From the NCBI GenBank assembly GCA_947561715.1, contig OX387199.1:20403001-20467000 (forward strand): a stretch of DNA of 64,000 nucleotides, written 5' to 3'. Position 1 is the stretch's first letter. Each line of letters starts with the position of its first letter. Positions 36,384 to 47,600 of this stretch are shown here, one piece after another. Source of the DNA: Ascidia mentula (Eukaryota > Chordata > Ascidiacea > Phlebobranchia > Ascidiidae). Under the pieces are notes generated by a model. The model was given only the letters and a program-made list of their open reading frames with translations. It had not been told where the DNA came from and did not search any database. The translations under genes and the position numbers were made by a program.

Positions 36384-37770
36384 TGAATGCAACCGGTTCC
36401 CAATGCCTTCACCATGACGTCACGCGAGATGCGACGAGATCAACAAACAATTGTTTGTCGATCAGCTGTTAATTGTATCCGCTAGCGAAAATTCAGCGTG
36501 CCTCGTTTTCAGAGCTCTTGAAAAGCATAAACATACAAAGACTTGGTACATCGTGCGTTCGTATTGCCCCTAGCTTGACCCTTTCCAATAAGTTGGATTT
36601 GCAAAGTTGGGAGTATTTAGGGTCAAGGTCTTCGGTGACCTGAATACCCAACATTGACCTGATTGCGTGTGGATTGTTTTCGAGCATGAAGCACTGACAT
36701 GTTCGTGTAGGTAGTTGCTATCTTTATCACAAGACCGATGTGTCGGATTTTTTGTCGATCGGCATGTTTTGTCGGGCCACTTGTTCGACCTCTGTTTAAA
36801 TCGACCCAGCAAACGTTACCTTAAAGTTTCTGGACTTTGCAGTCACATTACAGTTGCAGTAATTACAATGGCGAACACGTCTCTTTTTGCTACGAAAGCA
36901 AAACGCTTTTGGGCTTGGGCAACAAACCTCAACGTCTTGGTTAGATTTGACGTTTAATCGTTCAAGACTGTTGGATAACAGATCCTTGTAATATAATGAG
37001 CGATGGGTTTCGAATTTGAATCAATCGTGACGAGTGACATATCATAAAATGTGCCAATCGCAAACCTCCTGTCTGTAAATTCGATTGGTGGGCCACAAGA
37101 TCTTAGGTGGCTGAGGTCGTGCATGGATTGTTAACATATATGGTATTGGTGTGTTTGTGTAGGTAAACGTTACTGAATGCAACCGATTCCCAATGCCTTC
37201 ACTATGACATCACGCGAGATGCCTTCACGATGACGTCACGCGAGCTGCGACGAGATCAACAAACAATTGTTTGTCGATCAGCTGTTAATTGTATCCGCTA
37301 GAGAAAATTCAGCGTGCCTCGTTTTCAGAGCTCCTGAAAAGCATAAACATACAAACACTTGGTACATCGTGCGTTCGTATTGCCCCTCGCTTGACCCTTT
37401 CCAATAAGTTGGATTTGCAAAGTTGGGAGTATTTAGGGTCAAGGTCTTCGGTGACCTGAATACCCAACATTGACCTGATTGCGTGTGGATTGTTTTCGAG
37501 CATGGAGCACTGACATGTTCGAGTAGGTAGTTGCTATCTTTATCACAAGACCGATGTGTCGGATTTTTTGTCGATCGGCATGTTTTGTCGGGCCACTTGT
37601 TCGACCTCTGTTTAAATCGACCCAGCAAACGTTACCTTAAAGTTTTTGGACTTTGCAGTCAAATTACAGTTGCAGTGATTACAATGGCGAACACGTCTCT
37701 CTTTGCTACGAAAGCAAAACGCTTTTGAGCTTGGACAACAAACCTCTACGTCTTGGTTAGATTTGACGTT
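36384..37770. repeat. Direct tandem duplication in the left arm
   Basis: About 575 bp at 36384-36958 recur at 37174-37770 (offset 790, then 816 after a 26-bp internal duplication around 37210). Only parts are present in the right arm. Confidence 0.7.
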
Positions 37771-38479
37771 TGATCGTGCAAGACTCCTTTCTGTAAATTC
37801 GATTGGTGGGCCACAAGATCATAGGTGGCTGGGGTCGCACATGGATTGTTAACATATAGTATTGCTGTGTTTGAGTAGGTAAACGATCTGTGTATCACAG
37901 GTCGAATGGTGTATCGCGACGGACGCTGTCTGAATGGTTTTTAATGACATTACGCTGGTCACTTAGTTAATTTTCTGTCGATTGCCATGTTTTGTCGGTC
38001 ACATGTTTCCTTTTTGCAACTTTCGGGACCAAATACTTATGTAACGATCCAGGGATGGTATACGATCGACAAGAAAATGTTCGATTCGGGTCGAGTTTTC
38101 GCAAAGTAGTTTGCGTAATTGTCTTGCGTTACTGAAATATATTTTCTAAAGACATAACAAAATCAGACGCCATTGATCAGTTATAGTAAAACGACGTGTT
38201 GGCCACCCTAAGGTGTAACATACATGCGTAAACTGATGATGTCCAGATCTAGGCGGAATAACCAAGCGGTTTGGCATTGCAAAGTACACGAATTATCGCT
38301 TACATTGCCTGCTATTGGTCCTAATTATGTATCTTGTAACCTTATCCATGACATCAGCAAAACGAGAGGATTGAAGTAATGCGTGGAGTTTTATGTGTCA
38401 TTATTAAAGCTGTGTCTGTGACAATTGATATTCCACCTATGTTGCGTTTCTTGGTCGTAAATGTTTAGGAATGCGCTTA

Positions 38480-38940
38480 AAGTGCAAGTAACACGGTCAT
38501 GGCAACTTTGCGTAAAACTAATGGTTTATCCGCAATAAACATATTTCGAAAGTATTTCGGTGCTACGACCAAAAATCGTAAACCTGCGGCGACCAAAAAT
38601 TGTAAATCTTTTGCGTTGTAGCGAAATTGACGCCACGTAAGGCGCTCGTGTCAAAAAATGCATTGTTTACATAGGAGAAGGCACCTTATATTGCAGATAT
38701 CGAATAGTTTCAAACATAGAAGAATCCATAAATTATGTTACGTCAAAGGTCGGGACAAGGTTTTATATCATACAAAAATATGTCCCTGTGACGTCACAAA
38801 TTCATTGCTTATCTGCCCCTAATTATGGGAAGACGAAAGGGTATAGCAGCAACGACACTAATCTGTACTTCGATAAGACGGAGATGATGCGTTTCTTTGC
38901 TCAGTGACATTACATGACGTAATTTTGTGTGTGATGTCAC
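38480..38940 (+). repeat. Interspersed repeat R1, left arm copy
   Basis: Similar to 60790-61270 and, inverted, to 19550-20010 and 46260-46740. Confidence 0.65.
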
Positions 38941-39275
38941 AACTTTAACCTTATTTTTGTGTTGGGCAAGTGCCTGGGATACTCTAGCTGAGGCTAATCG
39001 CGCACGCGGTTCACCATTAATTTAACGTCATGGTCGTGTAGTGTCGTTGTTGGTCCATCTGGTGAATTGTTTCCTAATGCCTTCACGATGACATCACGGG
39101 AGAGGCGACGAGATCAACAACAGTTGTGTTTCGATCAGTTGTTATTTGTATCCGCGGCGAAAATTTTGCATGCCTCGTTTTGAGAGTTCACTCGTTGGTT
39201 GAAAGGCACATACATACAAAGACTTTGGGTACATCGTGCGTTCTTATTTCCCCTAGCATGACTTGTCAAAGATAT

Positions 39276-39412
39276 GCTAACATCAAAATACTTCATGCCA
39301 CTAACATCAAAATGCTACATGTCACTAACATCGAAATGCTACATGTCACTAACATCGAAATGCTGTATGGCACTAAAATCAAAATGTTACATGTCACGAA
39401 CATCAAAGTGCG
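39276..39412 (+). repeat. 24-bp tandem repeat, left arm
   Basis: About five and a half units of ACATCAAAATGCTACATGTC plus ACTA. The 147-codon open frame across it (39126-39569) has the repeated peptide NIEMLHVT. The inverted equivalent is at 45791-45927. Confidence 0.75.
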
Positions 39413-39569
39413 CAAGTGCGGCTTAACGCACCTTCTGTTTTGTATTTGCCCGCTTCCGTTTCAGAACACCAATATTCCATACAATGGTAAAATACAACGA
39501 ACAAAAACCTGGTGGTCTACGAAGCGGCACGTAAGTTCAACGAAACGCGATGTGATTAAACTATGCTAG

Positions 39570-40201
39570 TGTTACGGAATTATTTCGGCAGCTTTGCAAT
39601 TCGGCGGTCAGATGTTTTTGGGTGGCGATGTTATCCCCCAATTAACCCTTCTACCTAATTCGGTACTTTTCACAAAGCTGCCTCCCTAATTCTGATACTG
39701 CCCAGAACCCTGCAATAACGGCTCACCACAAAGCCAAAGTAACCCAGGCTGATTTAACTTATTGGACGTCGTGTTAAACTAAAACGATTAAAAACAATAC
39801 AAAACGCCAGTAATCAAGTTCCCAATAACTCACAACACTGTAACAGAGATGCTAACCACGCGACGCCCAGAAGAAGACTCGCCCGTTTTAGGGAAATCGT
39901 TCGTTACATGCAATCGCCAACCAATCAGGATGCGCCTTGCCGACACGCGGCACATCCGGGGCATACAAAAATAAACGGAGCGTGAAATAATAGGAAAGGG
40001 GAGACGAATGTAATAAACTAGTGTGGTGAAAGTGAAGTGAGAGAAGCGATATACGTGCGTAAAACAATATAATAAATAAGTGGTTACAACGAAAGAAAAC
40101 AGTGATATTACAAGGTGCCAGCAAGAAAGGTGAAAACAATGAAATAGATACAATGACTAACCAAAGTGAAAGGTGACGTGAAGGAAAGAAAATTCGTAAC
40201 A
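39570..40201 (-). repeat. LTR of Gypsy 2 (3' LTR in element orientation)
   Basis: 632 bp, TG...CA ends on the element strand, preceded on that strand by the polypurine tract. Nearly identical to 42411-43042. Confidence 0.93.
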
Positions 40202-40245
40202 CTCCCCCCAACCCAAGAATTGTCCTACTCCTGTTGGACATTGGT

Positions 40246-42300
40246 CTACACGTGTGTCTCCGACGAGAATCGAACTGGCCGGCGCCGGGTCCGTGTAGAC
40301 CTTCTGCATCCGCCCGAATTATCCGGTGAACTCGATACCTCTCCATTGTCCACTCGGGTTGTATTTGGCCTAAATACATACACCAACGTAGGTTGTTGAT
40401 CTTCAGCCTGCGGAGGTTCCGCCGTTTGCTCAGCGGGCATTGGGAATGTATCTGTGGTCGGTTTCAGCCGATTGAAATGGACAGTCTGTTGTTTACCAGT
40501 CCCATCTTCAATGACATAGTTCACAGGCCCGCGTACTTCGACCACTCGGTACGGACCTTTGTAGGGATACTGCAATTTCTTGCACCGACCTACGGGAACG
40601 ACCGGGTTCGTTAACAGCACATAGTCTCCCATCGAGTATGGCTTTCCCCGTTGTCGCAAGTTGTAGCGGTCTTCCATACGCTTGCGCTGTGTCATGAGAC
40701 TTTCCCTGACAATTTCTTCGGCCAGCTCTAGGCCGTCGCGTAACTGGTCGATCTCCACTCCGTAAGATCGTCTTGAATCTTCTCGGAGGGATCCCAATAA
40801 ATCTGCCGGAAGGCGCAACGGTCGGCCGGTCAGAAGGGTGTGCGGAGCTTCTCCCGTTGCTTCATGGGCGCTTGCGTTGTAAGCCGCGACTACTCCTGGC
40901 AACGCCTCGTCCCATCGTCGTTCGTCTTTCTCGGTAAACGCGGGGACGGTGACATCGTCGACGACGTACACCTCGGAAGGTTGTGGCAACGGCACCGGAG
41001 AATGCGAGAGTGGCACGCTTGCATCCCCTGCTGTTAGCACGTTGGCTTCGTAGCAGATCTGGCATTTGTTTGACTGGAGGAAATCTAATCCTAGAATAAG
41101 GTCGTGTGTAAGATTGTCCACAATGTAAAAACTCGCGTGAGTCATCAATCCTCCCACTCGGAGGGGAAGCTCGACGCAGCCTTTTACCGCCAACTGGTGT
41201 CCGCCAGCCCCGACCAAGTTCTTCTTTGTGCACCTCTTTACCCGGTCGTGATGCTCGGCGCTTAAGGAATGCCACTTTAGGGTATTAATCAAGCAGACAC
41301 TGGACCCGGTGTCCAACAACGCACACATCCTCGTCCGGTCGACCAGTAGGTTGACAAACCGCAACGGCGCTGCGGGTGTAGCGGGTTTTTGTACCGACTT
41401 TGGCGCCAAACATTTGGGTGCATCTCGAGTTATACGTTTTTGGTCGAAGTGACATTTTATCTCCGGTGCGCGACGAATCGATCTGGGAAACGCAGGTGTA
41501 CATGGTATGTTTTGACGTCTCGTGTCGACGTCCTTTGTGCGCATACCCGTATGCGGGCAGTCGCGCCTCATATGGCCCAGTCCACCGCAACCATAGCAAG
41601 TCCGTGCTCGCACGTTGTTGTATTGTGGTCGTTCGCGCTTTATGGCATCCACTTGAGCTTGTAACGCCGCTAAGGTGTCCTCGAGTTGTGTGTTCTTTTC
41701 CTTGGACCGTTTCTCCATGTCTTCTAACTTTTTTAGCACTAATTCCATCTCTGATGCTCTTGTGTTCACTGCAGCGACTTGGACAAAGCTCGGTGTTTGC
41801 GTATTGACAACGACTTGAGCTGCGGCTCTGAATGATCGCTCATACTTCATGGTGATCGGGATAGTGTCCGCGAGGCGCCGGTCTTGCAAGCCTTGCAGTA
41901 AGGTAATGTACAGAACCTCATTTTTAAGGGCCGCGTCAGCGGAGTTGCTGTAGGCACCATAGCCCAGTGTCTGTAGGGCGTAAACAAATTCACGTGCTGA
42001 TTCGCCAGGTAATTGCACGCGCCTTATCAGCTCGGCGCGTTGACGCTCTGCGTGTTGACCAGTAGCCCTTTGGCGCAATGCGCGTTCTTTGAGGTCTTTG
42101 TAGGAAACCTCGAACAAGTTTGCGTCTTTTTCTTGTATTGTCCATTTCAAGTCGTTGTCAATGCTTGCCAGGAACAGGTGTCGTTTCATTTCTTCTGAGG
42201 CCTCGACGCTCATACAATATGACTCAAATACATTAAAATACTGTCCTAGGTCAGCTCCCGGCCGTAAAGGCGGAGGTTGCATTAAAACATTAAAAGCCAT
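40246..42300 (-). CDS. Gypsy 2 Gag-protease-integrase C-terminus fusion (684 aa)
   Basis: A single uninterrupted frame. Residues 1-230 are Gag, with capsid-like helices (GESAREFVYALQTLGYGAY) and a coiled coil near 185-220. A CCHC knuckle (CYGCGGLGHMRRDC) lies at about 235-250. The aspartic protease runs over about 320-430 (ALLDTGSSVCLI; LILGLDFLQ). Near residue 455 (about 40935) the frame passes from the sequence after protease (DDVTVPAF) directly into the region after the integrase core (RRWDEALPGVVAAYN), then the GPY/F module (YPYKGPYRVVEV). Compared with Gypsy 1, about 2.7 kb holding RT, RNase H and the integrase zinc finger and core is absent, and the junction is in frame. It could assemble and mature particles but cannot copy or integrate itself; mobility would need a helper. 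Confidence 0.88.
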   Translation of the reverse strand: MAFNVLMQPPPLRPGADLGQYFNVFESYCMSVEASEEMKRHLFLASIDNDLKWTIQEKDANLFEVSYKDLKERALRQRATGQHAERQRAELIRRVQLPGESAREFVYALQTLGYGAYSNSADAALKNEVLYITLLQGLQDRRLADTIPITMKYERSFRAAAQVVVNTQTPSFVQVAAVNTRASEMELVLKKLEDMEKRSKEKNTQLEDTLAALQAQVDAIKRERPQYNNVRARTCYGCGGLGHMRRDCPHTGMRTKDVDTRRQNIPCTPAFPRSIRRAPEIKCHFDQKRITRDAPKCLAPKSVQKPATPAAPLRFVNLLVDRTRMCALLDTGSSVCLINTLKWHSLSAEHHDRVKRCTKKNLVGAGGHQLAVKGCVELPLRVGGLMTHASFYIVDNLTHDLILGLDFLQSNKCQICYEANVLTAGDASVPLSHSPVPLPQPSEVYVVDDVTVPAFTEKDERRWDEALPGVVAAYNASAHEATGEAPHTLLTGRPLRLPADLLGSLREDSRRSYGVEIDQLRDGLELAEEIVRESLMTQRKRMEDRYNLRQRGKPYSMGDYVLLTNPVVPVGRCKKLQYPYKGPYRVVEVRGPVNYVIEDGTGKQQTVHFNRLKPTTDTFPMPAEQTAEPPQAEDQQPTLVYVFRPNTTRVDNGEVSSSPDNSGGCRRSTRTRRRPVRFSSETHV

Positions 42301-42410
42301 TGTTAAGAAAAACCAACCTTTAAAATATCATAAAACCAAAGTACACGTGGGGAGTCTTCCCAGTAAAACCAGCCGGGTGTGGTGACAGGGTCCTGGCGTG
42401 CTCGCCAAGT

Positions 42411-43042
42411 TGTTACGGAATTATTTCGGCAGCTTTGCAATTCGGCGGTCAGATGTTTTTGGGTGGCGATGTTATCCCCCAATTAACCCTTCTACCTAAT
42501 TCGGTACTTTTCACAAAGCTGCCTCCCTAATTCTGATACTGCCCAGAACCCTGCAATAACGGCTCACCACAAAGCCAAAGTAACCCAGGCTGATTTAACT
42601 TATTGGACGTCGTGTTAAACTAAAACGATTAAAAACAATACAAAACGCCAGTAATCAAGTTCCCAATAACTCACAACACTGTAACAGAGATGCTAACCAC
42701 GCGACGCCCAGAAGAAGACTCGCCCGTTTTAGGGAAATCGTTCGTTACATGCAATCGCCAACCAATCAGGATGCGCCTTGCCGACACGCGGCACATCCGG
42801 GGCATACAAAAATAAACGGAGCGTGAAATAATAGGAAAGGGGAGACGAATGTAATAAACTAGTGTGGTGAAAGTGAAGTGAGAGAAGCGATATACGTGCG
42901 TAAAACAATATAATAAATAAGTGGTTACAACGAAAGAAAACAGTGATATTACAAGGTGCCAGCAAGAGAGGTGAAAACAATGAAATAGATACAATGACTA
43001 ACCAAAGTGAAAGGTGACGTGAAGGAAAGAAAATTCGTAACA
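42411..43042 (-). repeat. LTR of Gypsy 2 (5' LTR in element orientation)
   Basis: 632 bp partner LTR. An inverted CCAAT box (ATTGG, minus strand) lies inside. The candidate primer-binding site follows after 2 nt. Confidence 0.93.
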
Positions 43043-44017
43043 CTAGGCAATTCGCTTGTTTTGCAGATGTCATAGATAGGCAAGATACAAAGTTAGGACA
43101 AATCGCGGGCAATGCACGCGATTAATCGTGGTACTTTTTCATCTTGATTCATGACATAACCTATGTGTTTGATTCATGACATAACCTATTTACACTTTGC
43201 CACAAGTTTCATTTCCTACGAATAGAAATATGTCATTGAAATTGCATCATGTTCGTCGTTATTTTTGCTTGCAGTAGAGGTCATGACGATGCTGAGTTCT
43301 GACGTTGATTCCTGTGAGAATGTAAACCTCCCCATGCGCATTTTTACATGTCCGCCTAAAGGGTTAAACCTTATTTTGCCAAGTCACGCGCTGTCGCGTT
43401 CAATTCTGTCGAACTGAAAATTGTCTTGTAAATTGAGAGTGATGCAACAGGCATCTACCAAATGTCTTAGCAACGCCAAACCGCCTGGTTAGTCACCCTG
43501 GATCTGGATTCATCATTAAAAGAATGTACGTTACATATCACGGTTTGACAATACGTTGATCAAGATTGATCAACCGATCGTTTAACTGGAAGATCGCGTC
43601 TGATTTTGTTGTGATTTTCTCGAATATATTTCAGTATCGTAAGGCGACTAACCGCAAACTACTTTGCGAATCTCGACACAAATCGAACGTTTTCCTGACG
43701 ATCGTATTCGCTGCTATGTTGACCATCCCTGGTACATATCGTTACATGGCCAGAAAGTCGCAAAAAAGGAAACAAGTGGCCCATAAAACATGGCTATAGA
43801 CGGGAAATCAGCCCAGACAACGTGAACAGGACATGACCAGCGTGATGTCATTAAAATTATGAATCCATTCAGACAGCATCCCGCCGCGATGTATCCTATC
43901 GGTCGTGTGATGCTAATAGCAAATTAACCGACAGTTCTCTATATGCCCGAGAACAATCCACAACCTGAGTCGCCGAAGACCTTGACCCTGAATACATTCA
44001 GCATTACAAATCCATCG

Positions 44018-44658
44018 TACAAGCAAGGGTCAAGCGAGGCCAGTAAGAACGTACGACTAACCGAAACGCCGATTCTGGCGAGAGACGTAAGGATGTACAA
44101 AAGTCTTTGTAGTATGTTCCTTTCTTTAGGTCTTTAGGCGCCCATATTGCAGTAATTAAAAACATGCTGCTAATTGTTGTCAGCAAGTTTAAACGCCTAT
44201 AACTATATTTCTATAGACGCTAGACGAAACCCTACTGCGCGCTTAAACGTTCGCAAACTGAAACGCTCGCATTCAAGCCCCACCTGTGATTTACTACAAC
44301 GATACTTCTCAGTTTGAAATCGTAAATTTGTATTCGGATGATTTGCGTGGTAATGATTTATTTGCGGAGCGATTTGTATCGGATTTGTGAGTACACGGAC
44401 ATGATTTATTTCTGGGTGTTTTGTGTCTGACAAGGGGCATTTTCTCACTGTATTTTTTTTTTTTATTCCACGCGGAAAAGGCGTCAAAACAACAAACATC
44501 GGCACAAAATCCCGTGACAAGGCGCAAAATTTTTTCGCGGCAGCAAACAAGTCAATTTAGTGTCGTCGTGGTGTGGGATTAATATGTTGCAGCTTGCTTT
44601 ACATATTTTCAGGCTTTGATAGCTGACGCTAATCGCGCACGCGGTTCACCAAAATCGG
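44018..44658. other. Loop (unpaired centre) of the palindromic element
   Basis: 641 bp between the arms. No gene recognised. An oligo-T run is at about 44453-44463. GCTAATCGCGCACGCGGTTC near 44628 is also found in each arm (38992 and 46190). Confidence 0.6.
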
Positions 44659-47600
44659 CGATGGATTTGCAATGCTGAATGTATTCAGGGTCAAGGTCTT
44701 CGGCGACTCAGGTTGCGTGTGGATTGTTCTCGGGCATATAGAGAACTGTCGGTTAATTTGCTATCAGCATCACACGACCGATAGGATACATCGCGGCGGG
44801 ATGCTGTCTGAATGGATTCATAATTTTAATGACATCACGCTGGTCATGTCCTGTTCAAGCTGTCTGGGCTGATTTCCCGTCTATCGCCATGTTTTATAGG
44901 CCACTTGTTTCCTTTTTTGCGACTTTCTGGCCATGTAACGATATGTACCAGGGATGGTCAACATAGCAGCGAATACGATCGTCAGGAAAACGTTCGATTT
45001 GTGTCGAGATTCGCAAAGTAGTTTGCGGTTAGTCGCCTTACGATACTGAAATATATTCGAGAAAATCACAACAAAATCAGACGCGATCTTCCAGTTCAAC
45101 GATCGGTTGATCAATCTTGATCAACGTATTGTCAAACCGTGATATGTAACGTACATTCTTTTAATGATGAATCCAGATCCAGGGTGACTAACCAGGCGGT
45201 TTGGCGTTGCTAAGACATTTGGTAGATGCCTGTTGCATCACCCTCAATTTACAAGACAATTTTCAGTTCGACAGAATTGAACGCGACAGCGCGTGACTTG
45301 GCAAAATAAGGTTTAACCCTTTAGGCGGACATGTAAAAATGCGCATGGGGAGGTTTACATTCTCACAGGAATCAACGTCAGAACTCAGCATCGTCATGAC
45401 CTCTACTGCAAGCAAAAATAACGACGAACATGATGCAATTTCAATGACATATTTCTATTCGTAGGAAATGAAACTTGTGGCAAAGTGTAAATAGGTTATG
45501 TCATGAATCAAATACATAGGTTATGTCATGAATCAAGATGAAAAAGTACCACGATTAATCGCGTGCATTGCCCGCGATTTGTCCTAACTTTGTATCTTGC
45601 CTATCTATGACATCTGCAAAACAAGCGAATTGCCTAGCATAGTTTAATCACATCGCGTTTCGTTGAACTTACGTGCCGCTTCGTAGACCACCAGGTTTTT
45701 GTTCGTTGTATTTTACCATTGTATGGAATATTGGTGTTCTGAAACGGAAGCGGGCAAATACAAAACAGAAGGTGCGTTAAGCCGCATTTGCGCACTTTGA
45801 TGTTCGTGACATGTAACATTTTGATTTTTGTGCCATACAGCATTTCGATGTTAGTGACATGTAGCATTTCGATGTTAGTGACATGTAGCATTTTGATGTT
45901 AGTGGCATGAAGTATTTTGATGTTAGCATATCTTTGACAAGTCATGCTAGGGGAAATAAGAACGCACGATGTACCCAAAGTCTTTGTATGTATGTGCCTT
46001 TCAACCAACGAGTGAACTCTCAAAACGAGGCATGCAAAATTTTCGCCGCGGATACAAATAACAACTGATCGAAACACAACTGTTGTTGATCTCGTCGCCT
46101 CTCCCGTGATGTCATCGTGAAGGCATTAGGAAACAATTCACCAGATGGACCAACAACGACACTACACGACCATGACGTTAAATTAATGGTGAACCGCGTG
46201 CGCGATTAGCCTCAGCTAGAGTATCAGGCACTTGCCCAACACAAAAATAAGGTTAAAGTTGTGACATCACACACAAAATTACGTCATGTAATGCCACTGA
46301 GCAAAGAAACGCATCATCTCCGTCTTATCGAAGTACAGACTAGTGTCGTTGCTGCTATACCCTTTCGTCTTCCCATAATTAGGGGCAGATAAGCAATGAA
46401 TTTGTGACGTCACAGGGACATATTTTTGTATGATGTAAAACCTTGTCCCGACCTTTGACGTAACATAATTTATGGATTCTTCTATGTTTGAAACTATTCG
46501 ATATCTGCAATATAAGGTGCCTTCTCCTATGTAAACAATGCATTTTTTGACACGAGCGCCTTACGTGGCGTCAATTTCGATACAACGCAAAAGGTTTACA
46601 ATTTTTGGTCGCCGCAGGTTTACGATTTTTGGTCGTAGCACCGAAATACTTTGGAAGTATGTTTATTGCGGATAAACCATTAGTTTTACGCAAAGTTGCC
46701 ATGACCGTGTTACTTGCACTTAAAGCGCATTCCTAAACATTTACGACCAAGAAACGCAACATAGGTGGAATATCAATTGTCACAGACACAGCTTTAATAA
46801 TGACACATAAAACTCCACGCATTACTTCAATCCTCTCGTTTTGCTGATGTCATGGATAAGGTTACAAGATACATAATTAGGACCAATAGCAGGCAATGTA
46901 AGCGATAATTCGTGTACTTTGCAATGCCAAACCGCTTGGTTATTCCGCCTAGATCTGGACATCATCAGTTTACGCATGTATGTTACACCTTAGGGTGGCC
47001 AACACGTCGTTTTACTATAACTGATCAATGGCGTCTGATTTTGTTTTGTCTTTAGAAAATATATTTCAGTAACGCAAGACAATTACGCAAACTACTTTGC
47101 GAAAACTCGACCCGAATCGAACATTTTCTTGTCGATCGTATACCATCCCTGGATTGTTACATAAGTATTTGGTCCCGAAAGTTGCAAAAAGGAAACATGT
47201 GACCGACAAAACATGGCAATCGACAGAAAATTAACTAAGTGACCAGCGTAATGTCATTAAAAACCATTCAGACAGCGTCCGTCGCGATACACCATTCGAC
47301 CTGTGATACACAGATCATTTACCTACTCAAACACAGCAATACTATATGTTAACAATCCATGTGCGACCTCAGCCACCTATGATCTTGTGGCCCACCAATC
47401 GAATTTACAGACAGGAGTCTTGCACGATTAAACGTCAAATCTAACCAAGACGAAGAGGTTTGTTGTCCAAGCTCAAAAGCGTTTTGCTTTCGTAGCAAAG
47501 AGAGACGTGTTCGCCACTGTATTCACTGCATACTGTAATGTGACTGTAAAGTCCAAAAACTTTAACGTGTCGTTTGCTGGGTCGATTCAAACAGAGGTCG

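Larger units (their letters stand above)
39570..43042 (-). mobile_element. LTR retrotransposon (Gypsy 2), non-autonomous, intact LTRs
   Basis: 3473 bp. LTRs at 39570-40201 and 42411-43042 are 632 bp each, TGTTACG...CGTAACA, with one difference noticed (A/G near 40127/42968). The 4-bp duplication CTAG lies at 39566-39569 and 43043-43046. The element reads on the minus strand: candidate primer-binding site next to the 5' LTR (42393-42408, TGGCGAGCACGCC), polypurine tract 40202-40216 (GGTTGGGGGGAG). The only product is one open frame lacking RT, RNase H and the integrase core. The uninterrupted target is visible in the opposite palindrome arm near 45633-45640. Confidence 0.93.

Noticed and set aside
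36570-37728. Frames of 60-116 codons repeated at 36.5-37.7 kb
   Set aside because: Explained by the tandem duplication in the left arm; not conserved in the right arm and without known domains.
43566-43799. 77-codon frame at 43566-43799 and its mirror 44881-45114 as a gene of the palindromic element
   Set aside because: The two versions differ in sequence but are too short and match no transposase, integrase or other known family; there is no supporting start context.
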